NCBI GenBank assembly: GCA_030457765.1
Contig: JAKDUK010000002.1
Location: 105,337-169,336 of the forward strand
DNA length: 64,000 bases
Direction: 5' to 3'
Source: Marinobacter sp.
GTDB taxonomy: Bacteria > Pseudomonadota > Gammaproteobacteria > Pseudomonadales > Oleiphilaceae
In this document: positions 9,901 through 21,024 of the stretch, in pieces
Position numbering within the stretch: the stretch's first letter is position 1
Layout: the number at the start of each line of letters is the position of its first letter
Made by a program: the position numbers and the translations under genes
Notes under the pieces: generated by a model
What the model was told of the DNA's origin: nothing
The model's database searches: none
Seen by the model: only the letters and a program-made list of their open reading frames with translations

Positions 9901-10857
9901 GTCGCGTAATTCACGCGAGTTATGACCTGTGTCCCACATGCGCTGGAAGCGTTCCGACAGGATTTTTACCCGGCCGCTATCTGCGAATCCGGCAAACCCG
10001 GAAGGCCTGGTAAAGTCATGCCGGTACACCACGCCTTGGCGGTCTGCGAGCATAAAGGGCTGATCCTCGTGGGGGTTAGCACGGCTGATCAGCCTCAGCT
10101 CAATTCGGCTGGGTAGTCTTCGCATGAGTTCTACCAGCTGATGTCGGCGCTTTATAAGTGACTGGTCGTCATGGATCAGCAGGCGAATTTCACTGAGCCT
10201 GTGACGACGTGCAAGGCCGGATACCAGCTCTGTAAATTTTTGGCGATCGTAAAGGTCGTGATCCAGTACTTTGTCATACAGCCATAACCTCTGTCCTGCC
10301 TGTCCCACCATAGAGTCCATCAGATCAAGCATGTTGCGTTCGTCTTCAAATAGCCAGGTTTGGGTGTCTTCGCCCAATAGCATGGGGCGGGGCTGCTTGG
10401 AGTCGGTTTGTGTTTCAATTAACGCCGGGGCAAGGCAGCGCATGTCCAGATGGAGAATACCAGCGTCATAGTAGGGCTCTGAGCACACATGGAACCCGGC
10501 GCGCTGATAAAAGGCAACAGCATGCTGTTGGGCAGACAGCTTCAATTCTTGATATTGCCCTGCAGATTCGGCAATCAAGTGCTGTAGCATGGCTTCACCA
10601 ATACCACGGCCCCGGAATTCCGGTAGAATAGCCATGCGCCCAATATGGCCGGTTTCGCCCAGCGTTGAGAACAGCCGGGCTACGCCTACCGGTGTGTTGT
10701 CGGAGAGCACGGCGAGAAAATGATCGGCAATTTCGTCGGTGTGGTCCCATTCCAGTTCAGGGGGCACTTTTTGTTCTTCAACAAATACTTTTTTGCGGAT
10801 GCTCCAGATATGCCCCGGAGCAAGTTGCCAGCTGTATTTTCGAATCCTAACGGTCAT
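9889..10857 (-). CDS. GNAT-family N-acetyltransferase with additional C-terminal domain
   Basis: N-terminal GNAT signature (IGRMAILPEFRGRGIGEAMLQHLI); residues ~150-322 form a second region of unrecognised function. Confidence 0.82.
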   Translation of the reverse strand: MTVRIRKYSWQLAPGHIWSIRKKVFVEEQKVPPELEWDHTDEIADHFLAVLSDNTPVGVARLFSTLGETGHIGRMAILPEFRGRGIGEAMLQHLIAESAGQYQELKLSAQQHAVAFYQRAGFHVCSEPYYDAGILHLDMRCLAPALIETQTDSKQPRPMLLGEDTQTWLFEDERNMLDLMDSMVGQAGQRLWLYDKVLDHDLYDRQKFTELVSGLARRHRLSEIRLLIHDDQSLIKRRHQLVELMRRLPSRIELRLISRANPHEDQPFMLADRQGVVYRHDFTRPSGFAGFADSGRVKILSERFQRMWDTGHNSRELRDLPL

Positions 10858-10861
10858 GGCA

Positions 10862-12013
10862 TCACTCGAAATACACAGAGCCTTGGTTATAAAGGGTTAT
10901 GAGCAGGCCACGCATGGCCGGATCCCCAGCAAACTGAGCCAGCGCATTCATATCAATGCGAGCCCCGGCACATAGCAAGGGTGCCATTGGCCGGGCATCT
11001 CCCTTAAGTAAAAACTGTTCACCGTCCGCAAATAGCGCTGTTTGATCATCTTCTTCATGATAAGCAAAACGCGACCCTTCGTTCCAGCGCAGTTGCTCAC
11101 CTGCCTTTATGGCGTCGGCAAAACCTGCCTCCGAGGCAGGCTCATCGGCAGGAGCTACAACATCCATGCTTTTGGGGGCGGTGGCGTATTGACCAAACCA
11201 CAATGCCAGTTGGCGTTTATCTTCGAGCTTTTGTGCTAGCACAGCTTGTAGCCGATCAATCACCTCCGGTGCGATGGTGCCGGGATTATCCTGAACCTGC
11301 AGATCCGGATCATTCAGGTGATCGGCGGCGTCTGGTTGATTGCACAAGAAATCGGTAAACCCGGTAAGCAAATCATCAATGGTAGGTGCGCGAAAGCCTA
11401 CCGATAAGGTAATGCAGTCGTCTTCGGCCACACCATGATGGCCAATACCGGGCGGCAGGTACAGCATGTCGCCTGGCTCAAGCGTAACTGTTTCTTCGCC
11501 TTCCCAGCTGCTGAGAATACGCAGTGGTGTGCCCTCTACGCGCGCAGAGGTGGGGTCGCAGTGGCCGCCAAATGTCCAGCGTCTGTGCCCCTGAGCCTGC
11601 AGTAGGAACACATCATACTGGTCGTAATGGGGGCCAACGCTGCCGCCTTTGGGTGCGTAGCTTGCCATGATGTCATCAAGGCGCCAGTTGGGTACAAACC
11701 GGAAGTGCTCAAGAAGGTCTGCTACTTCTGGCACCCAATGATCCAGGCCCTGAACAAGCAGCGTCCAGTCTTGCTCAGGAAGCTGGCTGAAGCGTTCTTC
11801 AGAAAAAGGGCCGTTGTGCAATTGCCAAGGCTTGCCATTTTCGTTCTCTATGACGATGCGCGATTCTACGCCTTCTTCACAGGCAAGGCCGGCCAGTTCA
11901 TCAGCATCCACAGGGCACTGGAACCCGGGAAATGCTTGGCGGATGACGAATGGCTTTTTTTGCCAGTAACCCTTCAAAAATTCGGAAGGCGACAGTCCGC
12001 CAAGCATATCCAT
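10862..12013 (-). CDS. roxA: Cupin/JmjC-type ribosomal oxygenase (RoxA/YcfD-like, uL16 arginine hydroxylase family)
   Basis: FLKGYWQKKPFVIRQAFPGF...GGSVGPHYDQYDVFLLQAQGHRRW...PGDMLYLPPGIGHHGVA: YcfD family signatures including the HxD iron ligands. Confidence 0.87.
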   Translation of the reverse strand: MDMLGGLSPSEFLKGYWQKKPFVIRQAFPGFQCPVDADELAGLACEEGVESRIVIENENGKPWQLHNGPFSEERFSQLPEQDWTLLVQGLDHWVPEVADLLEHFRFVPNWRLDDIMASYAPKGGSVGPHYDQYDVFLLQAQGHRRWTFGGHCDPTSARVEGTPLRILSSWEGEETVTLEPGDMLYLPPGIGHHGVAEDDCITLSVGFRAPTIDDLLTGFTDFLCNQPDAADHLNDPDLQVQDNPGTIAPEVIDRLQAVLAQKLEDKRQLALWFGQYATAPKSMDVVAPADEPASEAGFADAIKAGEQLRWNEGSRFAYHEEDDQTALFADGEQFLLKGDARPMAPLLCAGARIDMNALAQFAGDPAMRGLLITLYNQGSVYFE

Positions 12014-12028
12014 GGGTGTGTCCTTGAT

Positions 12029-13414
<1,386 letters not shown>

Positions 13415-13447
13415 TCAAAGAATCGGTTCAGAAAAAAAGGGTTACAA

Positions 13448-13474
13448 TGATACACCAGCCGGGCTGGTGTATCA
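13448..13474 (-). other. Perfect inverted repeat between hflD and purB (tgatacaccagc-cgg-gctggtgtatca)
   Basis: 12-bp arms, 3-nt loop. On the minus strand a T7 run lies about 10 nt further downstream. Possible terminator of mnmA-hflD or purB leader structure. Confidence 0.6.
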
Positions 13475-13491
13475 GTGGCAATAGCTGAGAT

Positions 13492-14130
13492 TTAAAGTGA
13501 GTGGTTTGCTTTTTCTGCTAGCTCCTTGGCGTGCTGGATCACCTTTCGGCGGGAAAGCACCAGTTGCCAGCGCCTGCCACCGGTTTGCCGCCAGAGAACG
13601 GCCGAGCGAATGCCCGCAAGTAGGAGCGCCCGCACCTTTTCTGCGTTCTCGTCCCGTTGAAGTATTGACGGGTTGCCACTCACCTGAATACGCAAGCGAA
13701 AGGTGCTGATGGTGTCTGTGTAAATAGAGGCCAGGTTGCTAATCAGGTTGCTGTGAACATAGCCAAAATGGCTGGCGGTGTGCCGGGCCTGTTCGATTCG
13801 GCTGCCAACCACCTTCAGCATATCGTTTTGCCGGTTGAGTTTGGATTCCAGGTGAATCAGGTTCAATACGTAGCGAAGCACCTGAATGTCTTGCTGCTTG
13901 CTTTGTTCGCTCAACACGGTTGAGAGCGTGAGTAGCCCTTCGCGAATGTCCGTAAGCTCACCGCCGTACACGTCGAGTGTGCTGGCCGGATCGGTGGCGA
14001 ACAGAGAGCGCAGGCAGGTTTCCATGCTGGATTCGTTGCAGCTTCCGTTGTTAGCAATTTGCTGCACCAGATTGGACGCCTGGAATACACCTGCCAGTGC
14101 CAGAGTTTGATCGTGGAGTGACCGGCTCAT
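13492..14130 (-). CDS. hflD: High frequency lysogenization protein HflD homolog
   Basis: [20 protein letters not shown]... typical of HflD; 4-bp ATGA overlap with mnmA, a conserved arrangement. Confidence 0.88.
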   Translation of the reverse strand: MSRSLHDQTLALAGVFQASNLVQQIANNGSCNESSMETCLRSLFATDPASTLDVYGGELTDIREGLLTLSTVLSEQSKQQDIQVLRYVLNLIHLESKLNRQNDMLKVVGSRIEQARHTASHFGYVHSNLISNLASIYTDTISTFRLRIQVSGNPSILQRDENAEKVRALLLAGIRSAVLWRQTGGRRWQLVLSRRKVIQHAKELAEKANHSL

Positions 14131-15308
14131 TGGGCTGTCTCCTGTGAGCCGGTTTGAGCAAGTCGATCGGGGAGGGCTTCGCCGTCACGCCAGGTTTCGG
14201 TTATTACGCCACCACCCAGACAAATGTCGCCGTCATAAAAAACCACAGATTGCCCAGGTGTTACCGCCCGCTGAGAGTCATCAAACACCACTTTTACCCC
14301 GCCTTCAATCAACGTTACTTCGCAATCTTGATCCGGCTGGCGGTATCGAGTCTTCGCTTTACAACGGAAAGACTGTGCAGGCGCTTCTGCGGCCACCCAA
14401 TCAACCGGGCCAGATAAAAGCCCACGGGAAAACAGCAATGGGTGATGCTTGCCTTGAACAGCGGTCAGCACGTTGCGGGTTAAGTCTTTCTCGGCCACGT
14501 ACCAGGGGTCATCCCCAAAGTCGCTAAGCCCGCCAATTCCCAAGCCCTGGCGCTGACCTATGGTGTGATACATCAATCCTTGGTGCTTGCCGATTTTTTC
14601 GCCGCTGGGTGTTTCGATATCGCCTGGCTGAGCGGGCAAGTACTGCTTCAGGAAATCGCTGAATTTGCGTTCGCCAATAAAACAGATGCCGGTGGAGTCT
14701 TTTTTGTCGTGGGTCACAAAACCTTGCTGTTCCGCAATTTTGCGTACTTCCGGTTTTTCAAGCTCGCCCACGGGGAACAGAGTGCGGGCAATCCGGTCGC
14801 CAGACACAGCGTGCAGGAAGTAGCTCTGATCTTTGTTACCATCAAGGCCTTTCAGTAGCTGAGCCTTGCCAGAGCCGTCGGCAAGCGGGCGCTGACGGGT
14901 GTAATGCCCGGTGGCAATATAATCTGCGCCCAATGTGATGGCATAGTCGAGAAAAGCTCGGAACTTTACTTCTTTGTTGCACAGAATATCTGGGTTAGGG
15001 GTGCGCCCCGCCTGGTATTCAGAAAGGAAGTGCTCGAAAACGCGATCCCAGTATTCGGCGGCAAAGCTGGCGGTGTGCAGTTTGATGCCGATGGCGTCGG
15101 CAACCGCCTGGGCATCAGCAAGATCGGTCATGGCAGTGCAGTATTCGGTACCGTCGTCTTCGTCCCAGTTCTTCATGAACAGGCCTTCGACCTGATAACC
15201 CTGATCTTGAAGCAGCCAGGCCGCAACCGAGGAATCGACACCGCCGGACATGCCAACGATTACGTGGTTTTTTCCCTGAGAGAGGGCTTCGGACGATAGA
15301 TTTGTCAT
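14127..15308 (-). CDS. mnmA: tRNA-specific 2-thiouridylase
   Basis: [37 protein letters not shown] and [17 protein letters not shown] motifs. Confidence 0.96.
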   Translation of the reverse strand: MTNLSSEALSQGKNHVIVGMSGGVDSSVAAWLLQDQGYQVEGLFMKNWDEDDGTEYCTAMTDLADAQAVADAIGIKLHTASFAAEYWDRVFEHFLSEYQAGRTPNPDILCNKEVKFRAFLDYAITLGADYIATGHYTRQRPLADGSGKAQLLKGLDGNKDQSYFLHAVSGDRIARTLFPVGELEKPEVRKIAEQQGFVTHDKKDSTGICFIGERKFSDFLKQYLPAQPGDIETPSGEKIGKHQGLMYHTIGQRQGLGIGGLSDFGDDPWYVAEKDLTRNVLTAVQGKHHPLLFSRGLLSGPVDWVAAEAPAQSFRCKAKTRYRQPDQDCEVTLIEGGVKVVFDDSQRAVTPGQSVVFYDGDICLGGGVITETWRDGEALPDRLAQTGSQETAQ

Positions 15309-15359
15309 GACAGCTCTGGACACCGGTACAAAACGTGTAAGTATACCATTTTACGCCGA

Positions 15360-15809
15360 TTACGTCTGCGCGTCTGCGATCACATCCAGCGGATAACGTC
15401 GGCCACTTCGGTAATCTTCTATGCTCCTGACAACCAGCGGGCTGCGCAGCTTATCGCCTAGCTGCCGGATGTCATCCAGCGATAGCCAGTGGGCCGCAAT
15501 AATTCCGGTGTCGAGTTTGTGGGTGACGTGTTGTCGGGCTTTTCCTATGAAGCAGAAGCGATAGTAGGTTACGCCGTTTGCTGGTGCTTTATAGGTGTAT
15601 AGCCCCAGAAAGTGCTCCGGCTCTATCTCCCAGCCGGTTTCTTCAAGGGCTTCGCGCTTTGCGGCATCCAGGATGGCTTCGTCTTCTTCAACGTGGCCCG
15701 CTGGCTGATTGAATACAATTCGCCCGCTGCTGTGCTCTTCAACCATTAAAAAACGGCCATCTGCATCTTCAACTACCACGGCAACCGTGGCATGAGGTGT
15801 CCAGGTCAT
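15360..15809 (-). CDS. NUDIX hydrolase (NudJ-like)
   Basis: Nudix box GHVEEDEAILDAAKREALEETGWEIEPE. Confidence 0.9.
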   Translation of the reverse strand: MTWTPHATVAVVVEDADGRFLMVEEHSSGRIVFNQPAGHVEEDEAILDAAKREALEETGWEIEPEHFLGLYTYKAPANGVTYYRFCFIGKARQHVTHKLDTGIIAAHWLSLDDIRQLGDKLRSPLVVRSIEDYRSGRRYPLDVIADAQT

Positions 15810-16444
15810 GATTTTTTGGCTCTCCGTGACCGATTCGCAGGTTGGTTACGCGCTGGTCGCCTTGCAGGTTTTGGCCCTGCGGGCAGGTGGATAGAAACTT
15901 TCCGGTATTCTCCTGGAACAAGCCCCTCTAGCGACCAATCACCGATACGATAACGGATCAGTCTAAGCGTTGGAAATCCGACGGCGGCGGTCATTCTCCG
16001 AACCTGTCGGTTTCGACCTTCGGTTATAGTCAGTTCCAGCCAGCTAGTGGGGACGGTATTGCGCCGGCGTACAGGTGGCACTCTGGGCCATAGCTCAGGC
16101 TCATCCATGTTGCGGACTTTAGCAGGCCGAGTACGGCCATCTTTGAGGCTAACACCGCCTGAAAGCGCTGCTATGGCACTTGCAGACACGTTGCCTTCTA
16201 CCTGAACCCAATAGGTCTTTGCCATTTTCAGGGTGGGTGAGGCAATGCGGTGTTGCAAAGGGCCGTCACTGGTTAGTAAAAGGAGGCCTTCGGAATCGTA
16301 ATCTAACCGCCCGGCCGGGTAGATATGTGGTATGCCAATCCAGTCAGCCAGAGTTGAGCGAGGTTGTTGCTCGTTGGTTTTAGGCTCATCCGTAAACTGG
16401 CTGAGCACGTGAAAGGGTTTGTTAAAAAGGATGAGTTCAGCCAT
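15806..16444 (-). CDS. rluE: 23S rRNA pseudouridine synthase (RluE-like)
   Basis: PAGRLDYDSEGLLLLTSDG and ITEGRNRQVRRMTAAVGFPTLRLIRYRIG; 4-bp overlap with nudix gene. Confidence 0.85.
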   Translation of the reverse strand: MAELILFNKPFHVLSQFTDEPKTNEQQPRSTLADWIGIPHIYPAGRLDYDSEGLLLLTSDGPLQHRIASPTLKMAKTYWVQVEGNVSASAIAALSGGVSLKDGRTRPAKVRNMDEPELWPRVPPVRRRNTVPTSWLELTITEGRNRQVRRMTAAVGFPTLRLIRYRIGDWSLEGLVPGEYRKVSIHLPAGPKPARRPARNQPANRSRRAKKS

Positions 16445-16617
16445 GCAAACGGCTCTCAAGCTGGGGGAAGTTGGATCAGCCAGAAGGGTACGTAGAAATA
16501 GGCAAGTTTGAAAGTGCGAAGCATCAGGCAGGCTATTTGCGTAAGGTGCACGAAAGGGAGCCTGCCGGATTTATCCAGCAGGAGGGGGCAAACAGTGTGC
16601 TATTTGCCTGAGCTGTG

Positions 16618-16923
16618 TTAGCCGTTCGCTGCCCGGGGCGGGTAGTTGCCGTGATTAGATTCCGCGGTTTTCGTCGTTTCTTCAGGGTTGTCTGAAGCAC
16701 TCTCTTTAGCTTTAGCTTGCTCACCGGGAACTATATTGATGGCATGCACACCTTTGTCGCTGGGCTTTTTATCAAAATTGACTGCCTGACCTGCTTTCAA
16801 CGTTTTGTAGCCGTCCATTTGGACCGATGAAAAGTGGGCGAACAGGTCGTCGCTGCAGCCATCCTCTATGATGAAACCGTACCCTTTGGCATTGTTGAAC
16901 CACTTTACTTTGCCCGTTGGCAT
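16618..16923 (-). CDS. Cold-shock-domain protein, CspD-like, with C-terminal extension
   Basis: MPTGKVKWFNNAKGYGFIIEDGCSDDLFAHFSSVQMDGYKTLKAGQAVNFD; divergent from clpS as in the cspD-clpS-clpA locus. Confidence 0.9.
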   Translation of the reverse strand: MPTGKVKWFNNAKGYGFIIEDGCSDDLFAHFSSVQMDGYKTLKAGQAVNFDKKPSDKGVHAINIVPGEQAKAKESASDNPEETTKTAESNHGNYPPRAANG

Positions 16924-17233
16924 GATGAACTCCCCTGTTCTTTTGCTGTCACTTGTTGTTGTTTACTTTGCTGACCAGCTTTGTGATTGATTTTTGCTGG
17001 TCCTGGTTACAAGAACTACTCATGTATTTACATTATTTAACACTGCAGGTTAACTTTCGGCGAAACCCGGAGTCGAGTCAATAGCTTCTATTGCTGTAAT
17101 GTGTGGTTGAACGCGGTCCGGAAGCGGTATCATGTACGTACTGATAACTAATTCACCCCCGGGGACGCGATCTGGCTTGAAATCCCGGGGCCTGATAACC
17201 ACATTAAACAGAGGCACCGATAACCGGTAAAGA

Positions 17234-17596
17234 ATGATGCGGACTATCGAAAATTCTCTACTAGTATTAAATCAGGGTGAGGATGAGCAGCCAGGTCGTC
17301 ATGATGACCTCAGTGTTGCTCCCGAAAAACCCGCTCTGAAGCGCCCGTCGCAATTCCGGGTAATGCTGATGAATGATGATTACACACCCATGGACTTTGT
17401 TGTGGAGGTGTTGATGACATTTTTCGGAATGAATGAAGAAAAGGCGACACAGGTGATGCTGCTCGTCCATACCCAGGGTAAGGCGGTATGCGGGGTTTAT
17501 ACCCGGGACATCGCGGAAACAAAGGCGGCACAGGTGAACCAGTATTCTTCGGAATGCGAACATCCGCTCCTTTGCGAGATTGAATGTGCAGACTGA
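17234..17596 (+). CDS. clpS: ATP-dependent Clp protease adaptor ClpS
   Basis: [57 protein letters not shown]. Confidence 0.95.
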   Translation: MMRTIENSLLVLNQGEDEQPGRHDDLSVAPEKPALKRPSQFRVMLMNDDYTPMDFVVEVLMTFFGMNEEKATQVMLLVHTQGKAVCGVYTRDIAETKAAQVNQYSSECEHPLLCEIECAD

Positions 17597-17614
17597 TAGA
17601 CGGCGGGGTGGCCC

Positions 17615-19885
17615 ATGCTGAGCAAAGATCTTGAAATTACGCTGAATACGGCCTTCAAAAGTGCCCGCGACAAGCGTCATGAATTCATGACCGTGGAACA
17701 TTTGCTGCTAGCTCTACTGGAGAACGAGTCTGCAGTGGGTGTTCTCAAAGCCTGCGGGGCAGATCTCAAGCAACTCCATGATGAGCTGGTCGAGTTTGTA
17801 GACTCGACAACACCACTGATTTCCAGTAGCGACGAAGAGCGCGAAACACAGCCAACCCTTGGTTTTCAGAGGGTGCTTCAGCGCGCTGTGTTTCATGTGC
17901 AGTCCTCTGGGAAAAAAGAAGTGACTGGCGCCAATGTGCTGGTGGCAATTTTCAGTGAACAGGAAAGCCAGGCCGTGTATGTGCTCAAGAAGCAGAGCGT
18001 TGCGCGTATCGATGTCGTTAATTTTGTCTCCCATGGGATTTCCCGGGTTCAGGGCACTGAGGATCAAGACGGCGGCGAGCAGACCTCACACGAAGAGGCT
18101 GGCGAAGAGGGCGGACAATCTAAACCGCTGGAAGCTTACGCAACCAACCTGAATGAGCAGGCCCGTCGGGGGCGGATTGATCCATTGATCGGTCGCGAAC
18201 ATGAGGTTGAGCGTGTGGTGCAGATTTTAGTGCGCCGACGCAAGAACAATCCTCTACTGGTAGGGGAGGCCGGTGTTGGCAAGACTGCCATCGCCGAAGG
18301 GCTGGCCAAGCGTATTGTTGACGGCCAGGTGCCAGACATCATTGCTGACGGTGTGGTGTACTCCCTTGATCTTGGTGCCCTTCTCGCCGGAACCAAATAT
18401 CGTGGCGATTTTGAGAAGCGACTGAAGGCTCTGCTTGCTGATCTGAAAAAAGAGCAGCATGCGATCCTCTTCATTGATGAAATTCACACCATTATTGGTG
18501 CGGGATCCGCCTCTGGCGGGGTGATGGATGCCTCTAACCTGCTTAAACCGATGCTGAGCTCCGGTGAGCTACGTTGCATTGGGTCCACAACCTACCAGGA
18601 ATTCCGGGGTATCTTTGAGAAAGACAGTGCACTGGCTCGTCGTTTCCAGAAAATTGATGTGAACGAGCCAAGTGTTGAAGATACCTATCAAATACTCAAA
18701 GGGCTTAAGCTCAATTTTGAGGAGCACCATGATCTGAAATATACGGATCAGGCGCTGCGCGTGGCCGCGGAGCTGGCAGACAGGTACATTACGGATCGCC
18801 ACCTCCCGGATAAGGCCATTGATGTAATTGATGAAGCCGGGGCACGGCAACGCTTGATGCCAGAGGATAAACGTCTGGATACGGTAGGTGTGCCAGAGAT
18901 CGAAGACGTGGTTTCCAAAATTGCCCGTATTCCACCCAAAAACGTGTCCACCAGCGACAAGGATCTGCTGCGTAATCTTGAGCGTGATCTCAAGATGGTG
19001 GTGTTTGGGCAAGATCCCGCAATTGAATCCTTGTCCACAGCTATCAAGTTGGCACGAGCTGGTCTGAAAGCACCAGAAAAACCAGAAGGCTCTTTCCTGT
19101 TTTCCGGGCCTACGGGTGTCGGCAAAACAGAGGTGACCAAGCAGTTGGCCAAAGCGCTTGGGGTTGAGTTGGTTCGGTTCGATATGTCTGAGTACATGGA
19201 GCGCCACACCGTTTCTCGCTTGATTGGCGCACCGCCAGGCTATGTTGGGTACGACCAGGGTGGTCTGCTCACTGAATCGGTCAATAAGCATCCGCACTGC
19301 GTGTTGTTGCTCGACGAAATCGAGAAAGCACACCCGGAAGTATTCAACTTGCTGCTTCAGGTTATGGATCATGGCACGCTAACGGATAACAACGGCCGCA
19401 AGGCCGATTTCCGACATGTCATTCTGGTGATGACTACCAACGCGGGTGCCGAAAGCATGGCTCGCCGCTCTATTGGCTTCAGCGAGCAGGATCACAGCTC
19501 TGATGGCATGGAAATCATCAGCAAGACCTTCACGCCGGAATTTCGAAACCGCTTGGACAGCATTATCCAATTTGGTGATCTGCAAATAGATACCATCACG
19601 TTTGTGGTGGACAAGTTTCTCACCGAGTTGCAGGCGCAACTGGATGAGAAGCATGTGGTTCTGCATGTGGATGACGACGTTAAGTCCTGGCTTGCCGAGA
19701 AGGGCTACGACGTAACCATGGGCGCGCGTCCAATGGCTCGCTTGATACAGGATAAAATCAAACGTCCACTCGCTGAACAGATTCTGTTTGGCCAGTTATC
19801 CGAGAAGGGGGGCGATGTGCATATCCACCTTAGGGACGATGAGCTGGTATTCGATTACGAGGATGAGCCTGCTGAGGCCGTTTAA
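17615..19885 (+). CDS. clpA: ATP-dependent Clp protease ATP-binding subunit ClpA
   Basis: Clp N-domain, two AAA+ modules (GEAGVGKTAIAEGLA; GPTGVGKTEVTKQLA), immediately downstream of clpS. Confidence 0.97.
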   Translation: MLSKDLEITLNTAFKSARDKRHEFMTVEHLLLALLENESAVGVLKACGADLKQLHDELVEFVDSTTPLISSSDEERETQPTLGFQRVLQRAVFHVQSSGKKEVTGANVLVAIFSEQESQAVYVLKKQSVARIDVVNFVSHGISRVQGTEDQDGGEQTSHEEAGEEGGQSKPLEAYATNLNEQARRGRIDPLIGREHEVERVVQILVRRRKNNPLLVGEAGVGKTAIAEGLAKRIVDGQVPDIIADGVVYSLDLGALLAGTKYRGDFEKRLKALLADLKKEQHAILFIDEIHTIIGAGSASGGVMDASNLLKPMLSSGELRCIGSTTYQEFRGIFEKDSALARRFQKIDVNEPSVEDTYQILKGLKLNFEEHHDLKYTDQALRVAAELADRYITDRHLPDKAIDVIDEAGARQRLMPEDKRLDTVGVPEIEDVVSKIARIPPKNVSTSDKDLLRNLERDLKMVVFGQDPAIESLSTAIKLARAGLKAPEKPEGSFLFSGPTGVGKTEVTKQLAKALGVELVRFDMSEYMERHTVSRLIGAPPGYVGYDQGGLLTESVNKHPHCVLLLDEIEKAHPEVFNLLLQVMDHGTLTDNNGRKADFRHVILVMTTNAGAESMARRSIGFSEQDHSSDGMEIISKTFTPEFRNRLDSIIQFGDLQIDTITFVVDKFLTELQAQLDEKHVVLHVDDDVKSWLAEKGYDVTMGARPMARLIQDKIKRPLAEQILFGQLSEKGGDVHIHLRDDELVFDYEDEPAEAV

Positions 19886-19924
19886 GGCGGCTCGCAGGTC
19901 AGGACAGGCTAAGAAAGCTGCCCA

Positions 19925-19959
19925 CAAAAAAACCGCTGCAGTGATGCAGCGGTTTTTTT
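19925..19959. terminator. Bidirectional rho-independent terminator between clpA and infA
   Basis: aaaaaaaccgctgca-gtga-tgcagcggttttttt: GC stem flanked by A-run and T-run, between convergent genes. Confidence 0.92.
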
Positions 19960-19981
19960 CTTATGCGATGTTACGACTGTA

Positions 19982-20200
19982 TTAGCGGGCGCGGTAGACA
20001 ATCCGGCCTTTGCTCAGATCGTAAGGCGTCAATTCAACCTTGACCTTGTCGCCGGTCAGGATGCGGATGTAGTTTTTGCGCATCTTGCCGGAGATGTGAG
20101 CCGTAACAACGTGGCCGTTACTCAGCTCAACTCGAAACATAGTGTTGGGAAGGGTGTCAAGAATAACGCCTTCCATTTCAATAGCATCTGTCTTCGCCAT
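19982..20200 (-). CDS. infA: Translation initiation factor IF-1
   Basis: 72 aa; [63 protein letters not shown]. Confidence 0.97.
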   Translation of the reverse strand: MAKTDAIEMEGVILDTLPNTMFRVELSNGHVVTAHISGKMRKNYIRILTGDKVKVELTPYDLSKGRIVYRAR

Positions 20201-20310
20201 TCAGTAGAAACCTCTTTTGGAATACTTTCCGTCATTTTAAATTGCGCAATTTTGCCTGATTTATCGGCGTTTGGCAAAGTGAGTTCGCATGCAAGCTGGA
20301 AAAAAAGCCT

Positions 20311-21024
20311 TCAACGATCTTCAAGTGTTTGCCATAAGCCGTCTTGGAGTGCCTCTATGGGCTTAAAGCGAGTTTTATAATTCATTTTTCGGCATTGCTT
20401 TATCCAGTAGCCCAGATACAGGTGAGGCAAGCTACGTCTTCGGGTTTCTTCGATCTGCCAGAGCACGGCAAAAGTGCCCAGGCTTCTATGCTCCAGGTCA
20501 GGGTCAAATACGGTGTATATGGCCGAGAGCCCATCGTCGAGGGAGTCTACGGCGGCCAGTGCCACAAGTACCCCGTCTTTACGCATTTCAAGAAACAAAG
20601 AGTCTGTAGCGCCTTCTACGAGAAATGAGGTGAACTGCTCCCGCGAGGGTGGGTACATGTCGCCGTCTTTGTGTCTTAATTCGACATAGTTAGCGTAGAG
20701 CTGGTAATAGCTTTCGCGGAATGTAGCGGGTACCAGTGTGCACTCCAGATCACTGTTTTTTTTCATGACCCGGCGCTGGCTACGATCCGGGCGAAAGTCG
20801 TTAACGTTCAATCTTACCGGTATGCACGCGTTGCAATCTTCACAGTGGGGGCGGTAATAGTGTGACCCACTGCGCCGGAAGCCCAGCGAGGTGAGTTGGC
20901 TGTACAGTTTTTTATCGATGTTGGCACGAGGGTCAACAAACATGGTTGTTGCCTCGCGATCCGGAAGGTAGCTGCAGTCGTGGGCAGGTGTTGCGAAGAA
21001 TACCAAGGTTCTGAGACTACTCAT
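20311..21024 (-). CDS. bpt: Aspartate/glutamate leucyltransferase (Bpt)
   Basis: FVDPRANIDKKLYSQLTSLGFRRSGSHYYRPHCEDCNACIPVRLNV; YLGYWIKQCRKMNYKTRFKPIE. Confidence 0.93.
   Translation of the reverse strand: MSSLRTLVFFATPAHDCSYLPDREATTMFVDPRANIDKKLYSQLTSLGFRRSGSHYYRPHCEDCNACIPVRLNVNDFRPDRSQRRVMKKNSDLECTLVPATFRESYYQLYANYVELRHKDGDMYPPSREQFTSFLVEGATDSLFLEMRKDGVLVALAAVDSLDDGLSAIYTVFDPDLEHRSLGTFAVLWQIEETRRRSLPHLYLGYWIKQCRKMNYKTRFKPIEALQDGLWQTLEDR

Noticed and set aside
18569-19372. 267-aa minus-strand ORF
   Set aside because: Antisense shadow of clpA, no domain.
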